From contig NZ_JACSZV010000012.1 in NCBI RefSeq assembly GCF_014472415.1, positions 54,008 to 118,007 on the forward strand: a DNA stretch of 64,000 nucleotides, given 5' to 3'. Below are positions 1 to 8,904 of the stretch, in pieces; the first letter of the stretch is position 1, and the number at the start of each line of letters is the position of its first letter. Both the position numbers and the translations under genes were made by a program. Under the pieces are notes generated by a model that did no database searches, was not told the origin of the DNA, and saw nothing but the letters and a program-made list of their open reading frames with translations. The stretch comes from Pseudomonas sp. N40(2020) (GTDB taxonomy: Bacteria; Pseudomonadota; Gammaproteobacteria; Pseudomonadales; Pseudomonadaceae).

Positions 1-135
1 GTGAAAAGTGCCGGCATGTACAGCGAAATGGCTGAGCAAGGTGGAAAGGCGATCCATGGGCGACTCCCGAGCGAATATCTGGACGATCTGTCGCATATCC
101 TCGACGATCCGCAGCCAAAGCACCAGACGCGCTGA
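1..135 (+). CDS. C-terminal fragment of an uncharacterised protein (cut by window edge)
   Basis: An open frame runs in from the window edge and stops at TGA after 44 codons. The visible tail is hydrophilic and ends in a predicted amphipathic helix (LPSEYLDDLSHILDD). This spacing of Leu and Ile resembles the C-terminal dimerisation helix of MarR-type regulators, but there is too little sequence to assign a family. It lies 54 bp upstream of the AhpD-like gene on the same strand. The coding frame is supported by position and by the absence of any other frame, not by homology I can name. Confidence 0.5.
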   Translation: MKSAGMYSEMAEQGGKAIHGRLPSEYLDDLSHILDDPQPKHQTR

Positions 136-189
136 TTAACATCAACTCCATCGCCGGCGCACTTCGCGCCCGTCTTTCGGAGAATCACC

Positions 190-702
190 ATGAGCCGCAT
201 CAACGCTATCAGCCTCGAATCCGCCACCGACGCCACCCGCCCAGCGCTGGAAGGCGTGAAGAAGAAAATCGGCTTCCTGCCCAACGTGTTCAGCACACTG
301 GCCAAGGCACCGGTCGCCCTTGAAACCTACCTGCAAGCCTCGACGATACTCGGCAAAACCTCGCTGAACGCCAAGGAGAAAGAAGCGGTTTACCTCGCCA
401 CGTCGCAGGTCAACGGTTGCGATTACTGCCTGTCGGCCCACACTTTCTTCGCAAGCAAGGCCGGGCTGTCAGCGCAGGACATCCTCGCGGCACGTCAGGG
501 CGAACTCAACGCCTACGCCGCCCTTGCCCAGCAAATCACCCAAAGCCGCGGCCACTTGAGCGACGAGCAGATCGCCGCCGCCCGTGCTGCCGGGATCGAT
601 GACACGAAGATCATTGAGGTGATAGCGCTGGTGGCGGTGCAGTCGCTGACCAACTACCTGAACAACGCGGCGCTGACCGATATCGACTTTCCGGCGATTT
701 GA
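190..702 (+). CDS. Carboxymuconolactone decarboxylase/AhpD-like peroxidase family protein
   Basis: This 170-residue protein has the AhpD-fold signature: Cys77-Asp-Tyr-Cys80 followed by Ser-Ala-His84 in an alpha-helical context. In characterised AhpD proteins this pair forms the redox-active disulfide and the His belongs to the proton relay, so an alkyl-hydroperoxidase or thiol-disulfide role is likely. The preceding sequence (EKEAVYLATSQVNG) is also typical of the family. No signal peptide is present, so it is cytoplasmic. The ATG is the first in frame. The substrate is unknown; many members are annotated as peroxidase-related without biochemical proof. Confidence 0.9.
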   Translation: MSRINAISLESATDATRPALEGVKKKIGFLPNVFSTLAKAPVALETYLQASTILGKTSLNAKEKEAVYLATSQVNGCDYCLSAHTFFASKAGLSAQDILAARQGELNAYAALAQQITQSRGHLSDEQIAAARAAGIDDTKIIEVIALVAVQSLTNYLNNAALTDIDFPAI

Positions 703-725
703 AACCTGGCCACACACAAAACCAA

Positions 726-753
726 TGTGGGAGCTGGCTTGCCAGCTCCCACA
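726..753. repeat. REP-like perfect inverted repeat
   Basis: Two 13-bp arms, TGTGGGAGCTGGC and GCCAGCTCCCACA, are separated by 2 bp. This matches the TGTGGGAGC-type short palindromes scattered in P. fluorescens-group intergenic regions. It sits between the convergent ends of the AhpD-like and SulP genes, so it may also act as a weak bidirectional terminator, though there is no T-tract. Confidence 0.75.
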
Positions 754-780
754 GGGATTAGGTTGCTACTGCAAAGGCGT

Positions 781-2226
781 TTAATCGTGATCAACGCCCG
801 CGCGTTTTAACAACTTCTTGCAACGTTCCGACAGATGAAACACCTGCAAATGCTTGCCAGCCTTCTCATAGCGTTCACGCAAGGTTTTCAGCGCGGCAAT
901 CGCCGAATAATCGACAAAGCTCAGATGCCGGCAATCCAGCGTCACCCGCGCCGGGTCATTGGCCGGGTCGAACCGGTTGAGAAACGGCGTGGTCGAGGCG
1001 AAGAACAACGTGCCGTGCAGGCGATAGAGCTTGCTGCCATCGGCTTCCAGATGCTCATCGGCATACAGTTCACGCGCCTGTTGCCAGGCAAAATTCAACG
1101 CAGCGATGATGATGCCGCACAGCACAGCGGTGGCCAGATCGGTGAACACGGTGATGGTGGTCACAGCGATGATCACCAGCACATCGTTGAGCGGCACTTT
1201 GTTCACCACCCGCAACGAGGCCCAGGCGAAGGTCTGTTGCGACACTACAAACATCACGCCCACCAGCGCCGCCAGCGGAATACGCTCGATCAGCGGTGAC
1301 AGAAACAGGATGAACAGCAGAATCAGCACACCAGCCACCACGCCGGACAGACGCCCGCGCCCGCCGGAACTCAGGTTGATCACGGTCTGGCCGATCATTG
1401 CGCAACCGCCCATGCCGCCGAATGCGCCGGAGACCATGTTTGCCGCGCCGAGCGCCACGCACTCGCGATCAGGGTAGCCACGGGTTTCGGTGATTTCGTC
1501 GGTGAGGTTGAGGGTCAGCAGGGTTTCCAGCAGACCGACCAGCGCCATCAGAATCGCGTAAGGCGCGATGATGCCGAGGGTTTCCAACTTCCACGGAATG
1601 TCCGGCAAGGCGAAAGTCGGCAAGCCGCCGGCAATGTGCGCCATGTCGCCAAGGGTGCGGGTCGGCAGGCCGAACAGGTAGACCAGCAGACCCACGCCAA
1701 GAATCGCCACCAGTGCCGGCGGCACCGCGCGGGTCAGGCGCGGCAGGATGTAGACGATGGCCATGGTCAGCAGCACCAGCCCGGTCATCAGGTACAGCGG
1801 CGTGCCGCTGAGCCAGTCTTCACCGTTCTTGAAATGCTCCAGTTGCGCCAGCGCAATAATAATCGCCAGACCGTTGACGAACCCGAGCATCACCGGGTGC
1901 GGCACCATGCGCACCAGTTTGCCCAGACGCAACAACCCGAACGCCATCATGATCAAACCGCCCAGCAACACGGTCGCCAGCAGGTATTGCACACCGTGTT
2001 GCACCACCAGCGCGACGATCACCACCGCCATCGAACCCGCCGCACCGGAGACCATCCCAGGCCGGCCACCGAACAGCGCGGTCAGCGTACAAATGATGAA
2101 GGCGCCGTACAGGCCCATCAGCGGATTGAGGTGGGCCACCAGCGCAAACGCAATGCATTCGGGCAACAGGGCAAACGAGGTGGTGAGTCCGGCCAGGACA
2201 TCGGCGCGCAGACGAATCGGTTTCAT
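781..2226 (-). CDS. SulP-family inorganic anion transporter with STAS domain
   Basis: This 481-residue inner-membrane protein has about ten or more hydrophobic segments, beginning with the SulP signature region (AGLTTSFALLPECIAFAL, residues about 10-28), and a hydrophilic C-terminal STAS domain from about residue 385. SulP proteins transport sulfate, bicarbonate or related anions; the substrate cannot be read from sequence. The STAS strand-turn reads VDYSAI rather than the usual DSSG-like turn. The frame is open for 48 codons further upstream, but the start chosen (MKPIRLRADVLAG) puts the first membrane helix where the family has it. It is divergent from the next small gene. Confidence 0.88.
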   Translation of the reverse strand: MKPIRLRADVLAGLTTSFALLPECIAFALVAHLNPLMGLYGAFIICTLTALFGGRPGMVSGAAGSMAVVIVALVVQHGVQYLLATVLLGGLIMMAFGLLRLGKLVRMVPHPVMLGFVNGLAIIIALAQLEHFKNGEDWLSGTPLYLMTGLVLLTMAIVYILPRLTRAVPPALVAILGVGLLVYLFGLPTRTLGDMAHIAGGLPTFALPDIPWKLETLGIIAPYAILMALVGLLETLLTLNLTDEITETRGYPDRECVALGAANMVSGAFGGMGGCAMIGQTVINLSSGGRGRLSGVVAGVLILLFILFLSPLIERIPLAALVGVMFVVSQQTFAWASLRVVNKVPLNDVLVIIAVTTITVFTDLATAVLCGIIIAALNFAWQQARELYADEHLEADGSKLYRLHGTLFFASTTPFLNRFDPANDPARVTLDCRHLSFVDYSAIAALKTLRERYEKAGKHLQVFHLSERCKKLLKRAGVDHD

Positions 2227-2385
2227 GGTGTACCTGACTGAGCGGCCGAAGAGTGTGGCCGCAATGTTTTGCGGAAAAAGAGGGCTGCGGATGTTACGGA
2301 ATTGTCCGGGATCGGGCCAGTGATCGCTGACACCGATCGACTCGCGCATTATGCTGGCGCGCTCCTGCACTCATCGAGTTCGAAC

Positions 2386-2688
2386 ATGTCTTCATTGCTG
2401 ACCGCCCGTGAGGTTTGCCAGCGTTTGCGCGAGGCTGCACTGGGCGTGCTCGCATTCAAACGTTGCGAGACACCCTCCGAGGCCGGACGGGTCGCAGTGG
2501 ATATCGAAGGCTGGCATCTACTGCTGGATTTTGAGGGTGAACGGTTGCATCACTGTGAATACGCCCGCAGCCCCGATGGCCATGAGGGTGCGCTTGAGAC
2601 GTGGCAGCGTTATGGCACCGATCCGGTGAGTTTGCTGAGCACTTGGGAATTGACGCAGATCGAGAGGTTGCTGACTGAGCGAGACTGA
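2386..2688 (+). CDS. Small uncharacterised protein (DUF7693-like)
   Basis: This encodes a 100-residue soluble protein starting MSSLLTAREVCQRLREAALG. It has an N-terminal helix, a central beta-rich stretch (VDIEGWHLLLDFEGERLHHCEY) and a conserved-looking tail (RYGTDPVSLLSTWELTQIERLL). It resembles the Pseudomonas family I know as DUF7693; the number is from memory. No function is known. The frame is open further upstream, but an earlier start would run into the divergent transporter's 5' region, so the internal ATG is preferred. Confidence 0.7.
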   Translation: MSSLLTAREVCQRLREAALGVLAFKRCETPSEAGRVAVDIEGWHLLLDFEGERLHHCEYARSPDGHEGALETWQRYGTDPVSLLSTWELTQIERLLTERD

Positions 2689-2723
2689 TACGCGTCAATC
2701 GGAACGTTTTTTACGGCCCATGG

Positions 2724-2752
2724 TTGCTCGATGATGGCACTCTGCCCATAAT
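2724..2752 (+). promoter_or_regulatory. Candidate sigma-70 promoter for the following lipoprotein gene
   Basis: TTGCTC (-35) and CATAAT (-10) are separated by 17 bp, 34 bp upstream of the lipoprotein ATG. The match is 4/6 and 5/6 to consensus with ideal spacing. No experimental evidence. Confidence 0.5.
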
Positions 2753-2785
2753 TCGCGCCCCTACATTCCCACGCAAGGAACTGCC

Positions 2786-3331
2786 GTGAAGAAGTCGCTG
2801 TTGTTGATCCCGATGTTGGCGCTGTTGCTGCAAGGGTGTGGCATGACCATGCTGCGCTACGAGCCGAGCTATGAAAACGTCCAGAAGCTAAAGCAAACTC
2901 CGCCACTGCATGCGATCAGCAATCCTCAGGTCACTGCCGAATCCGGTGAAGGTTCGCTGGTAGTGCGCGCCAACCCGATCCGCTCACCGTCCGGCAGCAT
3001 CCCGGCACACATTCAGGATGCGATCACCGAAGAACTGCGCAAGGCCGGCCTGCTGGATCCGCAAGCCCAACGCCAGTTGAAAGTGCTGGTGGTGAAGAAT
3101 GAGCTTACCGCTGGCATGGGCACGGGTACCGGCAAGCTGGCGGCGCGTTTCACCCTACTTAATGGCAACGATGTCGTGTACGACGCGACCAAGGATGTCA
3201 GCAGCCAGTGGAGCAGCAGCTTCTTCGGTTTCATTGCGATCCCGAACGCGGTCAACGCTTACAACCCGCTGTTGCGTGATCTGCTGAAGGATTTGTACAG
3301 CGATCCGCAGTTCATTCAGGCATTGAAGTAA
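2786..3331 (+). CDS. Lipoprotein of unknown function
   Basis: This 181-residue protein begins with a lipoprotein signal peptide (MKKSLLLIPMLALLLQGC, lipobox LLQGC, acylated Cys18). The mature part contains a VLVVKNELTAGMGTGTGKLAARFTL beta-rich region split here only for description, and a GFIAIPNAVNAYNP segment. It resembles outer-membrane-anchored small lipoproteins of pseudomonads with no assigned function. The start has AAGGAA seven bases upstream. It is convergent with a second lipoprotein gene across a shared terminator; both have a hydrophobic IxxP motif near the C terminus, suggesting distant relatedness, which is inference. Confidence 0.8.
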   Translation: MKKSLLLIPMLALLLQGCGMTMLRYEPSYENVQKLKQTPPLHAISNPQVTAESGEGSLVVRANPIRSPSGSIPAHIQDAITEELRKAGLLDPQAQRQLKVLVVKNELTAGMGTGTGKLAARFTLLNGNDVVYDATKDVSSQWSSSFFGFIAIPNAVNAYNPLLRDLLKDLYSDPQFIQALK

Positions 3332-3336
3332 CAGAC

Positions 3337-3368
3337 AAAAAAAGAGCCGCAATCGCGGCTCTTTTTTT
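3337..3368. terminator. Bidirectional intrinsic terminator between convergent lipoprotein genes
   Basis: The stem AAAGAGCCGC/GCGGCTCTTT with a 4-base loop is flanked by an A-run on the left and a T-run on the right, so it can end transcription from both sides. Confidence 0.9.
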
Positions 3369-3372
3369 GGCT

Positions 3373-4008
3373 TCAGGCCCGCGGAATACGGCTTTCGAGT
3401 GCCGAGTATTTCAGGCTGTTGCTTTCGACCACTTGCTTGAGCAGCGCGTTGACCTGACGGGTGAACGTGTCACTCATAGCGTCTTTAGGCGTATTGGCCA
3501 TCAGCGGGATGAACCAGATGCCGAACCAGGTGCCAATGGCATCGTGATTGCTCGCGGTGGTCAGTGCCTGACCTTGTCCGTCCATGGCTTCCAGGCTCAT
3601 GGTGTACTGATCGGTGCCATATGCCGGGATCACCATCATGCTGAAACCGCTGATGTAAGCCAGCGCCATTTGCCCACCATTAGGCGGATGGTTGTACACC
3701 TTCAAGCGCAGGTTGTAGTCGCCCGGCTGCTTCTGGAATTCGTCGAGGGTGACACGGCCAAACAGGCCAGAGTCGGTAAGGATTTTCTGCAGTTGCGGCT
3801 TGAGCTGATCGCGCCCCTGCGGCACTTCTACGGCGGAGGCGCTTTTTGGCTCACCCACGTAGAAGTCGAAATCGACATAGACGTTTGGCTTGTTGGCGTA
3901 GTTGGCCATCGATGGCAGTGTTACCGGTGCCACTTCGTCTTTTGTGAAACTGGCACAACCGCCCAGCACGAGCACCAGGCCCAGCGCCAGAATTTTCCCG
4001 AATTGCAT
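3373..4008 (-). CDS. Lipoprotein of unknown function
   Basis: This 211-residue protein starts MQFGKILALGLVLVLGGC with a clear lipobox (VLGGC). The frame continues 13 codons upstream, but only the chosen ATG gives an N-terminal signal sequence. The mature part is mixed alpha/beta and includes VYVDFDFYVGEPKSASAVEV and a C-terminal region with GIWFIPLMANTPKDAMSDTF. I do not recognise a named domain. It lies tail-to-tail with the other lipoprotein gene, and the two may have arisen by duplication and divergence (inference). Confidence 0.8.
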   Translation of the reverse strand: MQFGKILALGLVLVLGGCASFTKDEVAPVTLPSMANYANKPNVYVDFDFYVGEPKSASAVEVPQGRDQLKPQLQKILTDSGLFGRVTLDEFQKQPGDYNLRLKVYNHPPNGGQMALAYISGFSMMVIPAYGTDQYTMSLEAMDGQGQALTTASNHDAIGTWFGIWFIPLMANTPKDAMSDTFTRQVNALLKQVVESNSLKYSALESRIPRA

Positions 4009-4136
4009 GATGTCCGTCCCTATATGAACAATGCCAAATGATGGCAATGAGCCTTCATTTCGAAAGCCGGGCGGATTCTAGAGACAGTGACCGTCTGGGG
4101 AAAGACCGAATTCGGGAAAATGACAAAAATATTTGC

Positions 4137-4595
4137 TCAGTCTTGCCGTAAATCGAGGAGATAGGTGTAGTACCCCGTATCCCTCACATACCCTAGCGAC
4201 TCGTACAAACCTTGCGCAGTGAAGTTATCAGTTGCCGTTTCCAGCACCAGACCTTTCGCGCCGGTCTCCACGGCGAACTCGCGTGCAGTGTTCATCAGCA
4301 ATCTGCCGACACCGAGTCCACGGGCAGCCGGCGCAGTGAACAGATCGCTGAGCAACCAGATGCGGTGAGCGTCGATGGACGAAAAGGTCGGGTACAACTG
4401 GACGAAACCCAACGCCTCGCTGCTCTCATCCTGAGCAAGAAAAATCGCTGATTCGTTGCCGGCCATGCGCTCGGCGATGAACGCTCGCGATTGCTCAAGG
4501 TTCGACGGTTGTTCATAGAAACCGCGATAGGCGTCGAACAATTTTGCCACCGCGTCCAGATGCGTAGCATTGGCTCTTGATACATGAATAGTCAT
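4137..4595 (-). CDS. GNAT family N-acetyltransferase
   Basis: This 152-residue protein spans a single GNAT domain. The acetyl-CoA pyrophosphate-binding motif A is visible as ARGLGVGRLLM (about residues 90-100), followed by the motif B region with ETATDNFTAQGLYESLGY near the C terminus. Cytoplasmic. GNAT proteins acetylate amines of small molecules or proteins; the substrate is not predictable. It stands alone between a lipoprotein and the LprI-domain gene. Confidence 0.88.
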   Translation of the reverse strand: MTIHVSRANATHLDAVAKLFDAYRGFYEQPSNLEQSRAFIAERMAGNESAIFLAQDESSEALGFVQLYPTFSSIDAHRIWLLSDLFTAPAARGLGVGRLLMNTAREFAVETGAKGLVLETATDNFTAQGLYESLGYVRDTGYYTYLLDLRQD

Positions 4596-4772
4596 TTCAA
4601 CACCCTGCTTTCACATTGATGTTCGATCCAGCATAGCGCTGCCCGTCGAATATGCCCCGGTGGCCCCTCAGCACTTGATGCAGTTCATTTGGTCGGCGAC
4701 CCGCACCTAGACCTCCACCGGCGGGTAGATGGGAGAGATTAGTGGGGGTTTGTTTGTGATTTGTGTCGCAGT

Positions 4773-5783
4773 TCAGGGCATGAAGTCCACGGGGAGTTCG
4801 AGCTGGTTTTTCATGCGCTCATTCCAGGCTTGCAATGCGTCAGGTAGACCGTTTTTCCATTGCCGCACGTTGGTGTAATAGCGCAGGCGCGCATGGCCTG
4901 TATTGTAAGTCACCAACAATACCCAGAAGCGCGCGTCGCTTGCCCGCATCACGACGCCAGTGCCGCCCAGACCACGCATCCACATCTCCGCGACCTCGCT
5001 ACCTGGCACGTCGGTTGAAGGCTCGCCCGTCATCAAAGAACCGGACACTTCCACCAGCCTCTGATAATCGTCTTTGAGCAGTGTGTGCAGTGCCTGGTTT
5101 TCCTCTGGCGTTCGTGCCAGGCCAAGGCTGAGCATGTCGTAATCCAGTGCCAACGGTTGCTGCGAGGCAATAAAACGGCCGGTGTAATACACGCCCATAC
5201 CACCTCCGCAATCGCCACCCGAACTCACGTTCGAGATATCGAGCACGCCATTGATGGGCGTGAAACTCAGCCTGCACTCGCCTTCTTCATATAGGGCTTC
5301 ACTGCCATTGAGTGTGGCGACTCCATTCAGATCACCGGAGTTGGCTCCTTCACCCGCCGTGATGTCGAAGTTGATGTGCGTGGCATCAATACGTTTAGTC
5401 ATCACCGTGGCCGATGTCGAAGAACTTGGCGGAATCAGTTGCCAAGTCGCATTCCAACTGAAGGGCTGAGTGGCGTGTTCGAGCTCGGACAGACGCATCA
5501 AATACTCCCGGCGTAGACAGGCAGCCGAGTCACCACAGGCGTTGCGACTTTTCAGCCACTGCCGTTGATCTGTCTTTAGGGCTTTGGGATCGGGGACTTT
5601 GGCCATAGTCGAGCGCCAACGCTCTGCGAGTTTCTCGTCAAGGACTGAAATATCCGGATTGCCACAGATGGCTTTTTCAGTCTTGCTGATGGCACTGGCG
5701 CAATCAAAACTGCTGGCGTGGGTAACGGAGGTAAACGCGAGGACGGTCAGCGCCAGGGCATGACGGTGAGTGAAAGCGAGCAT
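4773..5783 (-). CDS. Secreted protein with LprI-type (DUF1311) N-terminal domain
   Basis: This 336-residue protein has a Sec signal peptide (residues 1-23, cleavage after THA). It is followed by a Cys-rich domain with the pattern DCASAISKTEKAICGNP, DQRQWLKSRNACGD and CLRREYLMRL, diagnostic of the LprI/DUF1311 fold (about residues 26-100). LprI in mycobacteria inhibits lysozyme, but most members are uncharacterised. The remaining 230 residues contain further Cys (GECRLSF, GGDCGGG) and match no domain I know. Likely periplasmic. Monocistronic by spacing. Confidence 0.82.
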   Translation of the reverse strand: MLAFTHRHALALTVLAFTSVTHASSFDCASAISKTEKAICGNPDISVLDEKLAERWRSTMAKVPDPKALKTDQRQWLKSRNACGDSAACLRREYLMRLSELEHATQPFSWNATWQLIPPSSSTSATVMTKRIDATHINFDITAGEGANSGDLNGVATLNGSEALYEEGECRLSFTPINGVLDISNVSSGGDCGGGMGVYYTGRFIASQQPLALDYDMLSLGLARTPEENQALHTLLKDDYQRLVEVSGSLMTGEPSTDVPGSEVAEMWMRGLGGTGVVMRASDARFWVLLVTYNTGHARLRYYTNVRQWKNGLPDALQAWNERMKNQLELPVDFMP

Positions 5784-5890
5784 CGAGAGATTCCATTCTT
5801 CAGGCGACGGGCAGTATGCCAGTGCTGCTGCCGGAAATCCTCGGTGTACACAAAGGTTTCAGCCCAACGCGCCCCCTGTAGGATTTGTGA

Positions 5891-6424
5891 TCAGAACACG
5901 ATATCGGCGGCAGGTTTTACATCGATCCGCGCCACGGAACCGGTCAGGTGTGCCAGATCCTTGTTGTGTTCGGCAATGATGTCTTCGGCGCTCATGTTGC
6001 CGTTGTCGACGGTGGAATGTGCATCTGACACGAGCACCACGTCGTAGCCCAGTTGATGGGCCTGGCGCACGGTAGCGTTGACGCAATAGTCGGTTTGCAG
6101 GCCGCAGATCACCAATTTTTCAAAGTCTTCGCTCGGCAGCAGTTTGCGCAGGTCGGTCTGGTAGAACGAGTCCGGGGTGGTTTTGCGTACGCGCAGATCT
6201 TTGGCGGACGTCTCAAGCCCTTCGGCCAGTTGCCAGCCTTCAGTGCCGTGGGCCAGCGGGCTGTCCTTTTCCTCATGCTGAATCAGCACCACCGGAACCC
6301 CGGCCTTTCGGGCGTGGGTGCTGAGGTCGTTGATGGTGCCGATCACGCGCTGGATGTCGTGGCACTGGTATTCGCCCGAGCAAAGTGCGCGTTGGACGTC
6401 GATGATCAGTAATGCGGTGGTCAT
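5891..6424 (-). CDS. Isochorismatase-like cysteine hydrolase
   Basis: This 177-residue cytoplasmic protein has the family triad: Asp9 in LLIIDVQ, Lys81 in RVRKTTPDSF, and nucleophile Cys114 in CGLQTDYCVNAT. The cis-peptide-like turn before the Cys helix is also typical. Members hydrolyse amides or vinyl ethers such as nicotinamide, ureidoacrylate or isochorismate; which one is used here is unknown. The SD AAGGAAGG precedes the ATG closely. A GC-rich hairpin separates it from the upstream ggt gene on the same strand. Confidence 0.9.
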   Translation of the reverse strand: MTTALLIIDVQRALCSGEYQCHDIQRVIGTINDLSTHARKAGVPVVLIQHEEKDSPLAHGTEGWQLAEGLETSAKDLRVRKTTPDSFYQTDLRKLLPSEDFEKLVICGLQTDYCVNATVRQAHQLGYDVVLVSDAHSTVDNGNMSAEDIIAEHNKDLAHLTGSVARIDVKPAADIVF

Positions 6425-6455
6425 GGTGGGCCTTCCTTGATCGATCCTTGAGACA

Positions 6456-6477
6456 GGGGCGGGTGTGCGCCCGCCCC
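6456..6477. terminator. GC-rich hairpin between ggt and hydrolase genes
   Basis: GGGGCGGG and CCCGCCCC pair across a 6-base loop. A T-run follows only in the plus direction, whereas both neighbouring genes run on the minus strand, so its role as terminator for ggt is uncertain. Confidence 0.5.
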
Positions 6478-6490
6478 CTTTTTACGCCTC

Positions 6491-8218
6491 TCAGTAACCC
6501 AATGACAACCCGGTGTTGCGCCGTGGATCGTTGGCACCGTAGAAGCGGTTTTTGCCTACCGGCTTACCCTCCAGTGATGGCGCGCCGACCAGAATCGCGG
6601 CGATATGGTTGGCGTCCTGCGGGCCGGCAAACTTGTGGCCCCAGCTCTCGAGGAGCTTCTTCGTGTCCGGGCTGGCGGCGAAGTCTTCGAGGTTGGTTTC
6701 TTCCGGCATCCACTGCTGGTGAAAACGCGGCGCATCCACCGCTTCCTGCAAGCCCATGCCGTAGTCGATGACGTTGAGCATGGTCAGCAAGGTGGCCGTG
6801 ATAATGCGGCTGCCACCCGGCGTGCCGACCACCATGACCACTTTGCCGTCCTTGGTGACGATGGTCGGGCTCATCGACGACAGCGGCGCCTTGCCCGGCG
6901 CGATGGCGTTGGCTTCACCCTGGACCAGACCGTACATGTTCGGCACGCCAACTTTCGAAGTGAAGTCATCCATTTCGTCGTTGAGGATTACCCCGGTCTT
7001 GCTCGCCATCACACCCGCACCGAACCAGTCGTTGAGCGTGTAGGTAACCGAGACCGCGTTGCCCCACTTGTCGACAATCGAATAATGGGTAGTGTTGCTG
7101 CCTTCGTGGGGCGCAACGCCGGGTTTCAGTTCAGCGGAGACCCCAGCCTTTTGCGGCTGGATGGCGTTACGCAGTTTGGTCGCGTAATTCTTGTCGAGCA
7201 GATGCTCGATCGGGTTCTTCACGAAGTCCGGGTCGCCGAGGTAACTGTTGCGATCAACGTAGGCGTGGCGCATCGCTTCGATCTGGTAGTGCATGCCCTG
7301 GGCCGAATGGAAGCCCAGATCCTTCATCGGATAGCCTTCAAGAATGTTCATGATCTGGCAGATCACCACCCCGCCAGAGCTTGGCGGTGGCGCTGAAACC
7401 ACGTGGTAGCCACGGTAATCGCATTCCACCGGAGCCAGTTCGCGGGTCTTGTATTTGTCGAGGTCGGCCTGGGTGATGATGCCCTTGTTGGCCTGATTGG
7501 ACGTGACGATGGCGTCGGCCACCCAGCCTTTATAGAAGCCGTCGGCGCCCTTCTCGGAAATGGTCCGCAGGGTTTTGCCGAGATCTTTCTGCACCAGTTT
7601 TTGCCCGACCTGCATCGGCTCGCCGTTGCTGAGGAAGATCGAACCGGAATCGCGCATGTCCTTCTTGAACACGTCCGTGGCGTACTCCAGCAACTCCACG
7701 TCACCCTGCTGCAACTCGAATCCGTCTTCAGCCAGTTTGATCGCCGGGGCGATCATCTCCTTGCGCTGCTTGGTGCCGTACTTGCTAAGCGCCAACTCCA
7801 TGCCGGACACAGTGCCCGGCACGCCGACCGCCAAGTGGCCACGGGTACTCAGATCCGGGATGACATTGCCGTCCTTGTCGAGGTACATGTTGGCGGTCGC
7901 GGCCAACGGGGCTTTTTCGCGGAAATCGAGGAAGGTCTTGCGCCCGTCCGCCAGTTGAATGGTCATGAAACCGCCGCCACCCAGGTTGCCCGCTGCGGGA
8001 TAGACCACCGCCAGCGCATAACCTACCGCGACCGCCGCGTCGACGGCGTTACCACCGCTTTTCAACACATCGACACCGACATGAGTGGCCAGATGTTGCG
8101 CGGTGACCACCATGCCGTTTTCTGCGGCAACCGGTGCCACCGAGGCGGCGTGAGCCATAAGGCAGCTGAGTGCCAGTGAGGTCGCTATCAGCGATTTGGC
8201 CAAAGGTTCGTACTTCAT
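6491..8218 (-). CDS. ggt: Gamma-glutamyltransferase (gamma-glutamyltranspeptidase)
   Basis: This 575-residue precursor has a Sec signal peptide (about residues 1-24, ending AHA). It carries the autoprocessing site of GGTs: SNTTHYSIVD, where the first Thr of the TTHYS motif (about residue 376) becomes the N-terminal nucleophile of the small subunit. The substrate-binding SSMSPTIV and GTPGGSRI motifs follow. The enzyme cleaves or transfers the gamma-glutamyl group of glutathione in the periplasm. Full length for the family. It is divergent from the methyltransferase gene with about 150 bp between them. Confidence 0.97.
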   Translation of the reverse strand: MKYEPLAKSLIATSLALSCLMAHAASVAPVAAENGMVVTAQHLATHVGVDVLKSGGNAVDAAVAVGYALAVVYPAAGNLGGGGFMTIQLADGRKTFLDFREKAPLAATANMYLDKDGNVIPDLSTRGHLAVGVPGTVSGMELALSKYGTKQRKEMIAPAIKLAEDGFELQQGDVELLEYATDVFKKDMRDSGSIFLSNGEPMQVGQKLVQKDLGKTLRTISEKGADGFYKGWVADAIVTSNQANKGIITQADLDKYKTRELAPVECDYRGYHVVSAPPPSSGGVVICQIMNILEGYPMKDLGFHSAQGMHYQIEAMRHAYVDRNSYLGDPDFVKNPIEHLLDKNYATKLRNAIQPQKAGVSAELKPGVAPHEGSNTTHYSIVDKWGNAVSVTYTLNDWFGAGVMASKTGVILNDEMDDFTSKVGVPNMYGLVQGEANAIAPGKAPLSSMSPTIVTKDGKVVMVVGTPGGSRIITATLLTMLNVIDYGMGLQEAVDAPRFHQQWMPEETNLEDFAASPDTKKLLESWGHKFAGPQDANHIAAILVGAPSLEGKPVGKNRFYGANDPRRNTGLSLGY

Positions 8219-8369
8219 GAGTCGATCTCTTTTTTGTTTTCAGGGTCTGTGCAAAACAGAGGCGAACGCTTCAAAAGCAACAAGCAGTATGGTCGGGTTT
8301 GCGGTTTGCGCCTCCCCGGTCAGGCAGTATGCTGGGCGCTGTTGCCGCGCTGATCCGGAGTTCTTCCCC

Positions 8370-8885
8370 ATGCCCTACACGTTCATCACCCTGCCCTCGC
8401 CGGTCGGCGAGTTGAAGCTGGTCGCGAACGGTTCACGACTGGCGGCCATCCTCTGGGAAAACGATAAACCCAACCGGGTGCGCCTTGGGCCGATGAGTGA
8501 AGCGCCGGACAATCCGATCCTGCTGAAAACCGCGCGGCAACTTGAAGAATATTTTGCCGGGACGCGAGATCGCTTCGACCTGGAGCTGGATTTTGCCGGC
8601 ACGGATTTTCAGAAAAAGGTCTGGGCGGCGCTGCTGACGATCCCGTTCGGCGAGACTCGCACGTATAGCCAGATCGCTCTGCAAATCGGCAATCCAAGTG
8701 CCGTGCGGGCGGTGGGCGCGGCAAATGGGCGGAACCCGATCTCAATCGTTGCGCCGTGTCATCGGGTAATTGGCGCATCGGGGAAATTGACCGGGTTTGC
8801 CGGGGGGCTTGAGGCTAAAGAGCGATTGTTGACGTTGGAAGGTGGTGACTGGTCAGAGGTTGGCAAAACTGGTGAGCTATTTTAA
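8370..8885 (+). CDS. ogt: Methylated-DNA--[protein]-cysteine S-methyltransferase
   Basis: This 171-residue suicide DNA-repair protein removes alkyl groups from O6-alkylguanine. The acceptor motif IVAPCHRVIG places the reactive Cys at residue 130, and the DNA-binding helix is RTYSQIALQIGNPSAVRAVGAANGRNP written here only as its landmark. The frame is open 58 codons upstream, but MPYTFITLPSPVGELKLVA has a CGGAG Shine-Dalgarno nine bases upstream and gives the normal family length. It could be called ogt or ada-C; no AdaA domain is present. Confidence 0.95.
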   Translation: MPYTFITLPSPVGELKLVANGSRLAAILWENDKPNRVRLGPMSEAPDNPILLKTARQLEEYFAGTRDRFDLELDFAGTDFQKKVWAALLTIPFGETRTYSQIALQIGNPSAVRAVGAANGRNPISIVAPCHRVIGASGKLTGFAGGLEAKERLLTLEGGDWSEVGKTGELF

Positions 8886-8904
8886 AGATCAGAAGATCGC
8901 AGCC